A DNA stretch of 64,000 nt, taken from contig NZ_CP107853.1 of NCBI RefSeq assembly GCF_036013525.1, positions 3,782,001 to 3,846,000 of the forward strand, read 5' to 3'. The DNA is from Nonomuraea sp. NBC_00507. Lineage in GTDB: Bacteria > Actinomycetota > Actinomycetes > Streptosporangiales > Streptosporangiaceae. Under the pieces are notes generated by a model. That model was not told the DNA's origin. It saw only the letters and a list, made by a program, of their open reading frames with translations, and did no database searches. The position numbers were made by a program, and so were the translations under genes. Every line of letters begins with the position of its first letter. The first letter of the stretch is position 1. This document shows, in pieces, positions 36,217 through 45,590 of the stretch.

Positions 36217-36600
36217 TAAGGCGCCGAACGCCGCCTCAGAGCGTGGCGACGTTGAGATGACGTTCAGTAGCGGCTCCCGCACACCGTCAGTGTCGCCATC
36301 CTGCCATGTCCAGTTCAGCGTGCCTGCGCTCTGCACGGTTGACTTCATCTGGGCAAGCCGGGCTCGTGATCTTGTAGAGTGCGGCGCCTCCTACCACGTG
36401 AGGCTGGCCATCGAGGTCCCGGAGATGATGGTGGGGCGTGCCGGGGGCGATGAGGTCGATGTCGGCGCCGAAGTTGGAGAGGTCGGCAATCGTGTCATCG
36501 ACATAGCGCCGACAGGTGGGCCTGCCGCTGTCACCGGGAAAGCCGTCGAAGTCCGCGAGCGCGCCGACGGTGATGACTTCTCAGCGGCGGATCCAGGCCT
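36217..36600 (-). pseudogene. Decayed subtilase (S8 peptidase), C-terminal half
   Basis: Read on the minus strand, three frames together give the end of a subtilisin-like protease. EVITVGALADFDG and DDTIADLSNFGADIDLIAPG are in one frame. IISGTSMAS, the catalytic-serine signature, is at 36403-36426 in another frame. PHVVGGAALYKITSPA then returns to the first frame, and KSTVQSAGTLNWTWQDGDTD is again shifted. At least three frameshifts and an internal TGA before EVITVGA rule out function. A single missing C separates GTSMAS from PHVV. The N-terminal half with the Asp and His residues is not found. The fragment meets the 3' end of the nucleotidyltransferase gene. Confidence 0.8.
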
Positions 36601-36828
36601 CCTGAGCATCAGTGCGGGTTCACGCAGGAGCTCAAGGACGGCCGCTACGTACCTGAACTTCTCCAACGCATATGCCACATCCTGGATATAGCCATCCCAA
36701 ATCTTTACTTAGCATCGGTTACGCCAATGATGTCTCCGAGCATCAATGAAAAGCGATGTAGTCGCTGCGAGCAGACAGGTGTGATATCGCCGCACCAGTC
36801 TATCCAACGGCGACATAAGGGAGAAATA

Positions 36829-38199
36829 GTGCAACCGTACGCACCGAAACAAACAAATTCGACTCATGCGAAACCGCAACAGTCTCTAGAGTCATCTGAC
36901 AACCTCCGAGTAAGTGTCATTGGTTCCGGGTATCTTGGCGCAACTCACGCGATCGGCATGGCGCTTCTTGGCCATGATGTCGTGGCCATGGACATCGAGA
37001 AGGAGAAGATCTCCCTTCTGTCCTCGTGTGAGCTCCCCTTCTTCGAGCCTGGTCTTGGCGAGTTGCTCCGCAAGTGCATGGAATCGGGTCGACTCCGATT
37101 CACCACTTCATATGATGATACGGTCGAAGCGGACATCCATTTCGTATGCGTTGGAACACCCCAGCTCCCTGGCTCCCTCAATGCGGATCTTCGTTGGGTC
37201 GAGACAGCATTCACCGAGCTCGCGCGGCGGATTTGTAGCCCAGCGATCATAGTGGGGAAATCTACGGTCCCGACGGGAACCGCGCGACGCATGGCCGAAA
37301 TCGTCCGTCGCCATTCCAGTGATCCCCGGGTGGAGGTGGCGTGGAATCCAGAGTTCCTGCGCGAAGGGCGCGCCGTCGAAGACACGCTCAAACCGAACAG
37401 GCTAATTTTCGGAGTGGAATCACCACATGCCGAGAAGCTACTCAGAGCCGTTTATCGGCCCATCATCGAGCGAGGCTGTCCCGTCGTAGTTACGGACTGT
37501 ACTACCGCTGAGCTTACCAAGGTTTCGGCGAACGCATTCCTCGCTATGAAGATATCCTTTATTAACGCCATGGCGAAGATATGCGAGGCAACCGGTGCGG
37601 ATGTACTACCGCTCACCGAAGCGCTCGGCTACGATGACCGCATCGGCCGACGCTTTCTCGGCCCCGGACTCGGCTTCGGCGGCGGCTGTCTCCCCAAAGA
37701 CCTGCGGGCCCTGTGTGCGTGTGCGGCGGACCTCGGTCTAGACGATGTCGCCTTGCTCATCAGGCAGGTCGACTCCATCAATCTGAGCCGCAGGCACCGC
37801 GCGCTAGTACTCGGCCGGGAACTGTTGGGAGGTACGTACGTGGGGAAACGGGTTTGCGTCCTCGGCGCCGCGTTCAAGCCAAACACCGACGATGTCCGGG
37901 ATTCCCCGGCGCTGGCCGTAGGAGTCGCTGCCCATGCGGAGAATGCGCATGTTGTCATACACGACCCGGTCGCCATGAACAACGCGAAGCGAGCACATCC
38001 CGAACTGGAGTACGCCGAGACGATTGTCGAAGCCGCGAGTGAAGCCGATCTGGTAATGCTGCTGACGGACTGGACAGAGTTTATCGACATGGATCCCGAG
38101 CTACTCAGCACGACGGTGCGGAGCCGGAATATCTTCGATGGGCGTAACGCTCTGACACCAGAACGCTGGCACGCGGCCGGGTGGAACTACCGCGCCTGA
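36829..38199 (+). CDS. UDP-glucose 6-dehydrogenase family (nucleotide-sugar dehydrogenase)
   Basis: A 456-residue NAD-dependent dehydrogenase that oxidises UDP-glucose to UDP-glucuronate, or a related nucleotide sugar. The Rossmann motif is RVSVIGSGYLGATHAIGMAL. GTPQLPGSLNADLRWVETA and STVPTGTARRMAEI follow. The catalytic cysteine is in FGGGCLPKDLRAL. The third domain has VLGAAFKPNTDDVRDSPAL. The GTG at 36829 is chosen because AAGGGAGA precedes it; the open frame begins at 36727. The gene lies in a surface-polysaccharide region broken up by insertion sequences. Product identity as UDP-glucuronate fits the decarboxylase/epimerase genes at 56.7-58.8 kb. Confidence 0.9.
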   Translation: MQPYAPKQTNSTHAKPQQSLESSDNLRVSVIGSGYLGATHAIGMALLGHDVVAMDIEKEKISLLSSCELPFFEPGLGELLRKCMESGRLRFTTSYDDTVEADIHFVCVGTPQLPGSLNADLRWVETAFTELARRICSPAIIVGKSTVPTGTARRMAEIVRRHSSDPRVEVAWNPEFLREGRAVEDTLKPNRLIFGVESPHAEKLLRAVYRPIIERGCPVVVTDCTTAELTKVSANAFLAMKISFINAMAKICEATGADVLPLTEALGYDDRIGRRFLGPGLGFGGGCLPKDLRALCACAADLGLDDVALLIRQVDSINLSRRHRALVLGRELLGGTYVGKRVCVLGAAFKPNTDDVRDSPALAVGVAAHAENAHVVIHDPVAMNNAKRAHPELEYAETIVEAASEADLVMLLTDWTEFIDMDPELLSTTVRSRNIFDGRNALTPERWHAAGWNYRA

Positions 38200-38209
38200 T
38201 CTTTCTCAA

Positions 38210-38470
38210 TCACGGGCCACCTAGCGCCGACCGCGTCAGTGCCTCCCCGATCACCGAGACATCGTCACGGCGGTGCCACAACAAATTGACCGGCGACAAC
38301 AGATGCGTCCGCCCGCACGTCCGGCACCGCGACCGGCGCAGCCGAATCCGCCACCAGCCGATACCCCACACCGTCTGCGGCTCGACCCAGCCCCACGGAC
38401 ACAGATGGCAGGCACAGTCCGGGCAATGCAGCCCGCCTTTGCGTAACCGGCGCTCGACGCTGGCCTTGTC
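38210..38470 (-). pseudogene. DUF6431-type transposon-associated protein, truncated
   Basis: The minus strand encodes a zinc-ribbon segment: LRKGGLHCPDCACHLCPWGW followed by CRTCGRTHLLSPV, ending SALGGP. Such DUF6431 proteins accompany transposases in actinobacteria. The 5' end has no start codon and joins at about 38470 to a transposase remnant on the other strand. It begins 11 bases after the stop of the convergent dehydrogenase gene. Confidence 0.55.
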
Positions 38471-38489
38471 CTTGCCTGGGCAGGCGGCG

Positions 38490-38696
38490 TCAGGCTGCCG
38501 GTCCGGGTGATCGAGGGCTGGGTTACCATCACGCTGGCCGACGGCAGCCGCCGCCGAGAAGCGTGGCGGCTGATCACCAGACTGACCGACCACCATCGCT
38601 ACCCCGCGCACTCGAGCATCTCCCTGTACCACGAGCGCCGCAGATCGAGACCACCTACTTTTCGATCAAAGCCACCCTGCTAGACGGCGGCATATG
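38490..38696 (+). pseudogene. IS4-family transposase remnant, C-terminal piece
   Basis: The plus strand reads RVIEGWVTITLADGSRRREA then WRLITRLTDHHRYPA, and after a frameshift QIETTYFSIKATLLDGGI. This is the YREK-like C-terminal region of IS4-type transposases (usually LYHERWQIETTYFSIK). Both ends are missing. It abuts two opposing fragments, showing repeated insertion and deletion. Confidence 0.65.
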
Positions 38697-38800
38697 AACT
38701 GGGCGCGCGTGGCGGCGATATCCCGCAGGAAGGTCACCGCGTCATAGCCGGCGTCCAGCAGCACCAGCACCTGCCGCTTCACAGCGGCCAGTCCTGCACC
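38693..38800 (-). pseudogene. IS4-family transposase remnant, opposite strand
   Basis: The minus strand reads AAVKRQVLVLLDAGYDAVTF then LRDIAATRAQFICR, a typical central segment around a catalytic Asp of IS4-type transposases. It is only about 36 codons long. It faces the neighbouring remnant head on, so the two came from different insertions or an inversion. The following 200 bases (38801-39002) show nothing I can identify. Confidence 0.55.
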
Positions 38801-39002
38801 CCTTGCCTTGCTGTGCATCCGAAGGAGCTCAACCTAACAAGGCATCATCGAGGGTCCACTTGTGTTCGCCCGTCCGGCCTTCCCCTCGCCTGTGGTCCCT
38901 GGGTGGAGCAGGAACCCTTGGGCTTGTCCCCGGAGCTTCGCATCCCGCAGTTGCCAGCGACGCACGTCCAGGTGGGGGCGGACCTTGAGCACGGGTCCGG
39001 GA

Positions 39003-40362
39003 TCACGCCGCCAACATCATCGGTCGGCTCTCCTCTCGGCGTGTCCACTCATAGCGTGCGGCCTCGTGTCGCACCTCGGCCTGGTTGTTCGTTGGTGGGA
39101 TCCGCAAGTCGCAGGCGAAGCGCCGGACTTCGCCGGCGCGGTCGCGCAGCACCTCCAGCAGCACCCGGCTGGGTGACGGTCTTGGCCGCCCCCAGCAGGC
39201 GCTTGACCTGCGACAGGCCGACGGCGACTCCGCCGCGGAACATCTTCGTGAACAGTGCCAGGGTGCCCGGTGCAATGGCGTCCGTGCCCTGCCGGCGGCG
39301 AGGTTGGCGGCGTGGATCAGGCCGCGCAGCGCTGTCTGGAGTTGCCGGGGCCAGCGTGCGTCGGGATAGGTCTCGGCGCAGTCCTCAAGATCGCGAAGCA
39401 GGTGTGTGCCGTGCACAGTTGAAGCTCGTGTGCTTCGAGGTCGGCGGCGTCGTAGTTCTGATAGCGGTCGTGCACCACCACGCCGGTCAGGTCGGCCAGC
39501 ACGACCCGCTTGAAGGTGTCCAGGTCGCGTCCGCCGAGCATGTACCAGGTCAGCCAGCTTGTTGCAGGCCACCAGCAGGTACTTCTTGGCCTTCTTCGGC
39601 CCCACCCGGATCGGCGTCTCATCGCAGCACACCACATACGCCAGCGTGAGCAGCATCCGGATGCGCGCGTTAGCGGCTGCGATCGCTGCGGCGGCTCGGC
39701 CGATCAAGGAATGCACGAACCTGGGCGAGGACTCCGCGCCGGTCAGCGAGACCACCAGCTCGGCCACCCGGTGCACCGGAATCGCGTTGATGACCAGCAA
39801 GATACACGCACCAGGCCTGCAGGTTGACGCCCAGACTGACCGGCGTAGCGGGCACCCCCGCCGGTCGCGGCGCGGTGTGCACCCGCCCGCACCGGCAGGC
39901 CACCGTGTGCGGGTGGTGCTGGAAACGCCGGGCCACGACCAGCGGGATCTCGATCTGCTGGTGCCTGGCTGTCACGCCCAGATCCGCGGCTTGGCCGAGA
40001 TCGGCCCCGCACCCACACGGGCTTTGCGGATAGTGCTCGATGAAGTCTCCGTCGCCGATCTCATTCGACCAGGCCAGCGCCTTGCCTTCGGCGCCGGGTT
40101 GCTTACCCGGCCGGCGCCGGCCACTGCCGGACCCGCGGTCCTTCGGCTGCTTGCGGCCGGGAAGGTCGTCAACTGAAGGCGCCATTCCGGAATTGCCGCT
40201 GTTGCGCGAGATCAACCGCTCCAGCTTGGCCACCCGCTCACGCAGCGCGGCGTTCTCAGCCCGAAGTTCGGCTACCTCCGCTCGGAGTACCGCGTTCTCG
40301 ACCATGAGAGCTCGCGTCAGAGCGCTCAACTCCTCGCGGGACATCTCCTCCAGGCCGGACAC
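39003..40362 (-). mobile_element. IS66-family transposase, frameshifted
   Basis: The N-terminal part from the ATG at 40362 is a leucine-zipper coiled coil (LRAEVAELRAENAALRERVA) followed by the zinc-finger region and HHPHTVACRCGRVHTA, typical of IS66 TnpC. After a frameshift near 39800, the DDE part reads INAIPVHRVAELVVSLTGAE then AYVVCCDETPIRVGPKKAKK. Further shifts occur near 39545 (DLTGVVVHDRYQNYDA lies in another frame) and near 39390. The end DLRIPPTNNQAEV is IS66-like. At least three frameshifts mean no active protein. TnpA and TnpB genes are not seen. Confidence 0.8.
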
Positions 40363-40455
40363 TCGAAGCTCGAATCATCCTCGACAGGATCGATCAAACT
40401 CACGGACGGTTACACCAGCGGTTCCGTCGTCACCCAACCCTCACGAGGTGAATGC

Positions 40456-41610
40456 TTACCCCAATTCGCATAGAATTATCTTAATGGCATGTCTAGAGAT
40501 AGTGTGAGACGGGGCTGTTTCGTCTATGTGGAGGCGAAAGGCGTCGGCAAATCCAAGGGCTGCAACAGTTTTTTGAACTCGAGATTCATAATCACGAACA
40601 GACTGATCGTAAGTTGAGCCCGCTCTTGTTGCGTCGTGCTGATCTGCGCCAAAGCAGCAATTATCGCGTCGATTAAGGATCTGAACTTGCTTACGGCCGC
40701 TTCCTGCGGAGCCTAGGATATAGAGATCCAAGTAGCCGGAAATTTTATAGAAATCGGAATATGTCTGCTCTCTATCGCCAGTGGCGGCCCCATTGCCTCG
40801 GAGATAGAGAGGGATTGATCCCGCAATGGGAAAACTCGATCTAATTCTCGAATCGATAGCGGAATAAACGGTGGTAGTCCAGCCGCCGCCAGACAGGCCG
40901 ATCATGTCATACTCGCTGTATCGTGGGAAACCGTGGACAATATACTTGGATTTCAGGTAATTAAGGCAAACCGCCACCGGCTCCAGGAAATATTTCATGG
41001 GATCTCCGCGAGAGGGGCGGAGGTCAAACAAGCTATTGTGCGAACGTGCTCTACAAGTATTCACGTTGGAAAAGTATGCCATATAGGGCATGTAGAGTGA
41101 CAAGACCGAGAAGCCGTGAGAAAGGAGCGCGTTAACGGTTCGCTGCATGCCTAGTCCTTCATCGGTATCTCCTGCGGTATCGTTAAGCGTACAGCTGTGG
41201 CCTTGGTGGAGTATTACTAGACGTTTTTGCTTTCTTGTGTGGGGGATAAAATGGTGAGCGTAGGAGGCAACACCTCGGTCCATTATGATTGTCAGTGTAT
41301 CCACTCTTTCCAAATTGCTCAATCCGTCAACAGGGCTTTCAGCTCCACGTTGAACAGCTCTCGGTAGCTTTTCTTTTGGGAAGCCATCGCTGCCCCAGAT
41401 GAATCTGATCAGCTGCGCCCGCTTGCTCTCAAGATCTGCAGGATCTCGTACGGTTATCCGCCGATCGTCCAGTACAACATCGACTGGTTTGATGTCGGAG
41501 TTCTCGCGACTGTGCGAGTCTCTCTGTCCCGGTACGCATGCTCCTGCGCTAACATTTACCATTACGAGCGTTAGCAGCAGTCGGGTGCAGAGAACTATCG
41601 CCTTGAGCAT
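40456..41610 (-). CDS. Exported alpha/beta-hydrolase-like protein
   Basis: A 384-residue protein with an N-terminal signal sequence (KAIVLCTRLLLTLVMVNVSA, cleavage probably near GACVPG). The mature part has a hydrolase core: HQGHSCTLNDTAGD, then SEYDMIGLSGGGWTTTVYSA with the nucleophile Ser in GLSGGG, then SFPIAGSIPLYL. Near the end, IDETAPSHTISRHAI could hold the catalytic His. No closer family is recognised. Base composition is visibly AT-richer than the flanking genes, which suggests acquisition from elsewhere. It lies between an IS66 remnant and an ISAs1 remnant within the polysaccharide region, so a role in modifying the surface polymer is possible but unproven. Confidence 0.72.
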   Translation of the reverse strand: MLKAIVLCTRLLLTLVMVNVSAGACVPGQRDSHSRENSDIKPVDVVLDDRRITVRDPADLESKRAQLIRFIWGSDGFPKEKLPRAVQRGAESPVDGLSNLERVDTLTIIMDRGVASYAHHFIPHTRKQKRLVILHQGHSCTLNDTAGDTDEGLGMQRTVNALLSHGFSVLSLYMPYMAYFSNVNTCRARSHNSLFDLRPSRGDPMKYFLEPVAVCLNYLKSKYIVHGFPRYSEYDMIGLSGGGWTTTVYSAIDSRIRSSFPIAGSIPLYLRGNGAATGDREQTYSDFYKISGYLDLYILGSAGSGRKQVQILNRRDNCCFGADQHDATRAGSTYDQSVRDYESRVQKTVAALGFADAFRLHIDETAPSHTISRHAIKIILCELG

Positions 41611-41836
41611 TTGACGGAATCACATCCTCCAGTACCGTTGCCCATTCTCTTAATTCGATGAGTATCCGGTATCCTCATCGGCAAATCTCGATCCAGGCAA
41701 AATTCCAGACCGGGAACGCGCCAGTGAGCTTCGGCATAGCGAGGGTCTTTTCCAACCCGGTCCCGGGAGTCTGGGCCCACCTGAAGCGGTCGGTGCCAAA
41801 CTGGACAGAAGACGCTGAACGAACTTACCAGACTGA

Positions 41837-42109
41837 TCAAGACCCGGCTGAAGTAAACGAGGCGAACGAAGCGGCCTCCCTGTCGCCTTCGCGAGCCCAG
41901 CACCCAGCGGTTGCAGGGCCGAAGCGTTCGCGTATTGTGAAACCGAGTTGCAGGCCGTCGGCGGCGTGGTTGCTGTAGCGGTCGGTGGCGGCGGCGATGT
42001 TGGTCCAACCGATCAGGGGGGTCAGGCCGATGGCCAGGTTGCGGAGGCTGGCGATGATCTGGGTTCGGTCTCTATGCGGATCTTTCCGGCTCGCGGAAGA
42101 GCTGGGCAC
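41837..42109 (-). pseudogene. ISAs1-type transposase remnant, C-terminal
   Basis: The minus strand shows QIIASLRNLAIGLTPLIGWT then NIAAATDRYSNHAADGLQLG, the usual ending of ISAs1/IS4-like transposases (RNLAI...G.TNIAAA). No catalytic part is present. The flanking 41611-41836 contains no recognisable gene. Confidence 0.65.
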
Positions 42110-42276
42110 TGCTGTCTGGCGGAAGGCTAAGGCCAGTGGAGGAACCGGCGGCGATTATGTGGAGGTTGCATAAGGGCGAGGCACAGCTGTCACCCGGAAG
42201 GACCTGCCCTAGTGTTCATCAAGACCGAGTGGATGCCTTCAAGGACGGCATGTCCAAGGGAGAGTTCCACTTCTAG
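42099..42276 (+). pseudogene. DUF397 protein remnant
   Basis: The plus strand reads GTAVWRKAKASGGTGGDYVE then VA, matching the WRKSSYSGG...CVEVA core of DUF397 proteins. A second piece in a shifted frame, DAFKDGMSKGEFHF and a stop, matches their C-terminus. A stop directly after VEVA and the shift show it is dead. DUF397 genes normally sit beside an XRE regulator with which they interact; none is present. It keeps a typical terminator hairpin just downstream. Confidence 0.65.
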
Positions 42277-42287
42277 CGCCTCACGAG

Positions 42288-42310
42288 AGGGTCTGCCATC
42301 GGCAGGCCCT
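42288..42310 (+). terminator. Short-loop hairpin after the DUF397 remnant
   Basis: AGGGTCTGCC (42288-42297) and GGCAGGCCCT (42301-42310) form a 10-bp stem, including one G-T pair, with an ATC loop, followed by TCATGCG. This TGCCATCGGCA form is common after DUF397 genes. The 130 bases from here to the dehydrogenase gene are featureless. Confidence 0.7.
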
Positions 42311-42441
42311 TCATGCGTCCGTGGGCTCTACAAAGCACGTAGTAGGTAGCCGTACATACGTGCTAAACACCTGCACTGCCCCTGACGGGTGGTAAGCGGT
42401 GTAAGGTCCGCTGACGCGCTGTGGCTGAAGCTCAAGTTTCG

Positions 42442-43701
42442 TCACAGCCGTTCGACGTTGTGGCCTCGACAGCGGTTTCGTGTGTCGAAAATGAAGGGGC
42501 TTACCTGTTCGATGAGTTCATAGTCAAAGCAGTCGTGATCGGTGAGGATGACGACCGCATCTGCCTGTGCGAGCTCCTGGCATGTAGCCTCGATGATCTG
42601 GATGTTTAGTGTGAGCAGGAAGCGGTCGACGTGAGGGTCGGCCGCTCGTACATGGGCGCCGAGCTTGGAGAGGGACCTGGCAACCTCGATTGCGGGGGAT
42701 TCGCGGCAGTCTCCTGCGTTCTTCTTGTAGGCGAGTCCGAGCAGGACTAGCTGGCTGCCCTTGATCGGCTTGGCGCGCTTATTCAGCGCCAGGGCGAGCC
42801 GGTGTACTACGTGGCTCGGCATACTCCTGTTGATGTCGTTGGCCAGTTCGACGAATCGGAAGTTGTGCCCGAGACCTCGCTTGACCGTCCATGACAGGTA
42901 CGACGGGTCGATCGGCAGACAATGGCCGCCGACGCCGGGACCGGGCGTGAACCGCATGAACCCGAACGGCTTGGTGGAGGCGGCGTCGATGGCTTCCCAG
43001 ACGTCGATCCCGAGCTGCTGCGCGAAGATGGACAGTTCGTTGACCAGAGCGATGTTGACGTGCCTGAAGGTGTTCTCCAGGAGCTTGCACAGCTCGGCCA
43101 CCGGGGGAGAGGAGACAGGAACGACCTCCCGGACGATCTGCCGGTAGAACGCCTCGATCTTCTTCAGCGAATATTCATCGATGCCCGATACGACCTTCGG
43201 GGTGTTATACAGGCGCCATCGGGAGTTCCCCGGGTCGATCCGTTCCGGGCTGTAGCCGAGGAAGAAGTCCTCGGGTGCGCGCAGCCCGGAGCCCTTCTGC
43301 AGGATCGGGCGAAGATACTCCACGGTGGTGCCGGGATAGGTGGTGGATTCCAAGATCACTGTGGCTCCTGGCTGGATCAGCGGCGCGATGGAACGGCCGG
43401 CCGAGGCGATATGGCGCAGATCCGGAGCCTCCTCGTGCAGAGGGGTTGGTACGGTGATCAGGCAGATGTCGAAGTTCTTGGCCTCGGAGTAGTCGGTGCT
43501 GGCCACGTAGTGGCCGCCACGCAGCGCAGCCTTCACCTCGTCATCGCTGATGTCCTCGACGTAGGATCCGCCGGCATTCAACCGGTTGACGCGCCACTCG
43601 TCCACGTCGATCCCCACGACGTCGAACCCCGCCTCAACCCCGCGCATCGCCAGTGGCAGGCCGACGTACCCTTGGCCGACGACCACCAGTTTCTCTCTCA
43701 T
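42442..43701 (-). CDS. Nucleotide-sugar dehydrogenase (UDP-N-acetyl-hexosamine type, WecC/WbpA-like)
   Basis: A 419-residue dehydrogenase starting MREKLVVVGQGYVGLPLAMR. It has CLITVPTPLHEEAPDLRHIA (NAD side), STTYPGTTVEYLRPIL and YSPERIDPGN, which is diagnostic of the UDP-ManNAc/GlcNAc dehydrogenase subgroup. The catalytic Cys is in GVGGHCLPIDPSYL. The last domain has LLGLAYKKNAGDCRESPAIE. It produces a uronic acid nucleotide sugar for surface polysaccharide. It is distinct from the UDP-glucose-type enzyme at 36.8-38.2 kb, so the locus may use two uronic acids. It is separated by 73 bases from the upstream methyltransferase on the same strand. Confidence 0.88.
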   Translation of the reverse strand: MREKLVVVGQGYVGLPLAMRGVEAGFDVVGIDVDEWRVNRLNAGGSYVEDISDDEVKAALRGGHYVASTDYSEAKNFDICLITVPTPLHEEAPDLRHIASAGRSIAPLIQPGATVILESTTYPGTTVEYLRPILQKGSGLRAPEDFFLGYSPERIDPGNSRWRLYNTPKVVSGIDEYSLKKIEAFYRQIVREVVPVSSPPVAELCKLLENTFRHVNIALVNELSIFAQQLGIDVWEAIDAASTKPFGFMRFTPGPGVGGHCLPIDPSYLSWTVKRGLGHNFRFVELANDINRSMPSHVVHRLALALNKRAKPIKGSQLVLLGLAYKKNAGDCRESPAIEVARSLSKLGAHVRAADPHVDRFLLTLNIQIIEATCQELAQADAVVILTDHDCFDYELIEQVSPFIFDTRNRCRGHNVERL

Positions 43702-43774
43702 ATCCAGACCCCCGTCACTTGAGATGAGACACGGCCTGCCGCGCGAGTGTGGCTCAAGCGGCGTGATGGCTGAA

Positions 43775-44761
43775 CTATTTGATCCCGCGGATCACGTGAA
43801 CCCCGCGATGGCGTTCTATCGACACCTCACGTAGACCCAACTCCTCCGTCCATCGCTGAAGGCGTTGGCGTGTCTGTGGTCTCTCGTATCGCGGCGCGAG
43901 CCAGTCGAAGGTATCGAGCACCGACCATTCACGTATGATCTTCTTATTCCGCAGGTTCAGATGCCGATGGTTGGCGACAGGAACAAGGCGCGCCAGGCAC
44001 GGTCCCACCCCGGGAACGGCGGAAAGCGCCATCGAGAGAGGCAGGAGCTTCGGCGCTGTCTTCTCGACGATGGCGTAGAGCCGGGAAGGATCAATGCGTT
44101 TGGTCAGGGGGCGTAGGAGGTGCCGGGGGTGCAGGTAGGCGATCGGCGCTGCGTACACGTCGATGCAGAATGAGCCGCCGGGCCGCAAGTAACGGAACAT
44201 GGTCTTGAAGGCGCCTTCGACATCAGGCGTGTGCTGGATCACGCCGAAACAGAACAGGAAGTCAAAGGACTCCTCGTCGAAGGGCAGGTCGTAGATACTG
44301 GCTTGCAGTAGCCGCAAGTTGGGAAAGCGGCCGTTCGACGCGGCGTTGGCGTGGACCGCGCTGGAGATGTCGAACGATGTCACCACAGCGCCGGTCTCAC
44401 ACAGCACCTCGGTGAAACGCCCGGCTCCGCTGCCGCATTCGAGCAGGTTCTTGCCGCGCAACTCCTCGGCTGTCCAGCCACTTGCCTTCATTACCCGCTC
44501 GTGGGAAACGGGCACACCTGAGAAGGAGTCCAGCTGAGTCAGCCGGTGTCGATTCCACTGGTAGCCGAACCCGTTACCGTAGTTGTCCTCGGGAACGAAT
44601 CGCGCAATTCCCCTGTCGATGGGGTATGTAGCCGCGCAAACCTCGCATACGAGTTCTTCACGGACAACACGCAAGCCAGTACGGCAGCTGAGGCAGCGCA
44701 GTACCGAGTGCCAAGGAATCCGTGGATCGATGCCAAGAGGCGCTTGTTTCGACAGCGTCAT
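43775..44761 (-). CDS. Class I SAM-dependent methyltransferase with N-terminal zinc ribbon
   Basis: A 328-residue protein. Residues 20-55 form a Trm112-like zinc ribbon with two CxxC pairs (VLRCLSCRTGL and LVCEVCAATYPID). The methyltransferase core is LLECGSGAGRFTEVL (motif I), VTSFDISSAVHANA (motif II) and FDFLFCFGVIQHTPD (motif IV). Such proteins often modify sugars in exopolysaccharide or antibiotic pathways. It lies upstream of the nucleotide-sugar dehydrogenase on the same strand, which supports a role in the polysaccharide locus. The exact acceptor is unknown. Confidence 0.85.
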   Translation of the reverse strand: MTLSKQAPLGIDPRIPWHSVLRCLSCRTGLRVVREELVCEVCAATYPIDRGIARFVPEDNYGNGFGYQWNRHRLTQLDSFSGVPVSHERVMKASGWTAEELRGKNLLECGSGAGRFTEVLCETGAVVTSFDISSAVHANAASNGRFPNLRLLQASIYDLPFDEESFDFLFCFGVIQHTPDVEGAFKTMFRYLRPGGSFCIDVYAAPIAYLHPRHLLRPLTKRIDPSRLYAIVEKTAPKLLPLSMALSAVPGVGPCLARLVPVANHRHLNLRNKKIIREWSVLDTFDWLAPRYERPQTRQRLQRWTEELGLREVSIERHRGVHVIRGIK

Positions 44762-44866
44762 GCAACACCCCCTTCACTAGCGATGAAGGATGACCGCGAC
44801 TTGGCGGTCGATCCTCTGCGTGACAATGTTACGCAGAGTGACCATCCAGACGCGAACATGGCGGAT

Positions 44867-44896
44867 GGCGTGTCACCAAGCATGTGGTGACACGCC
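44867..44896. terminator. Perfect 12-bp hairpin in a gene-poor stretch
   Basis: Arms GGCGTGTCACCA (44867-44878) and TGGTGACACGCC (44885-44896) with a six-base loop. It sits 106 bases upstream of the minus-strand methyltransferase start, so it may end transcription from a lost gene or insulate the operon from the insertion sequences beyond. Orientation cannot be decided. Confidence 0.55.
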
Positions 44897-45349
44897 TTGC
44901 TTTGACCTTGACTCCCACCACAGGCATGGGTCTCACACTGTATGCGAGCACTGTCTCTCGGTAATCGCGAGGGGTGTGCGGTTGTGGCAAGGGGTAGTGC
45001 GTCCTCCGGCGTGCCACCTTCTTGATCAATGATCTGGACGCGGGAGTCCTCTCTGTCGGGGTTTCGAGACAGATGCGACCAAGATCCATATGGGTGAAGA
45101 AGGTAGTCATCCTCGCGGTGCCGGCCGGCGATGCGGTACGCACGATCGTCGCGGAGGCCGACGCGGCCGGTAGGCGGTTCGCGTTCGCGATGTCGCCGTG
45201 GAGCCGGCGGTCACGGTCACCTCCGGGAGCCTGCTGGCGCCGGTCGTGACCACCCCACCGATCAACACAAACCACTCATTGTGACCAAGAGTCACCTCTG
45301 TCAGTTTTGTGGAATTCCGGTTAAAAGTACCTGGCGAGGAGGACAGAAG
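44897..45349. other. No recognisable gene
   Basis: Short open frames occur on both strands. One plus-strand frame at about 45085-45180 reads VVILAVPAGDAVRTIVAEAD and looks protein-like, but it matches no family I recognise and has no start signal. The stretch is most simply debris between the methyltransferase gene and the following transposase remnants. Confidence 0.5.
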
Positions 45350-45590
45350 GTGACCCAAGCCGAAGACGAGGTCAAACGGCTGGCCGGTTACGCGTAGCAG
45401 ATCGGCCTCGTCCGTTACCGGCTGATCCAGGAGATCGATCCGACGCTGTCGGCCCGCCAGCGCGGCAAGCGGGTGCGTGTGTACGCCGCCGCCGAGCACA
45501 CCGATCCGTTCGGCACCAAGGTCCGCATCTCGCGCAACACCCTGGACCGGTGGGCGCCCTGGTTCTCGACGACCCCGCAAAACTGGCTCA
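45350..45590 (+). pseudogene. Mu/IS481-like integrase N-terminal remnant
   Basis: From GTG 45350, preceded by GGAGGA, the frame reads VTQAEDEVKRLAGYA, a TAG stop at 45395, and then GLVRYRLIQEIDPTLSARQR and RISRNTLDRWAPWF. This is the winged-helix start of large DDE transposases that open with YRLI.E..D..LS.RQRG and end the domain with S..TLDRW. It stops where ISL3-like sequence begins, so it was probably truncated by that insertion. Confidence 0.6.

Noticed and set aside
36257..36691. 144-codon plus-strand open frame between the nucleotidyltransferase and the dehydrogenase
   Set aside because: The minus strand across it encodes recognisable subtilase fragments; the plus frame has no family resemblance.
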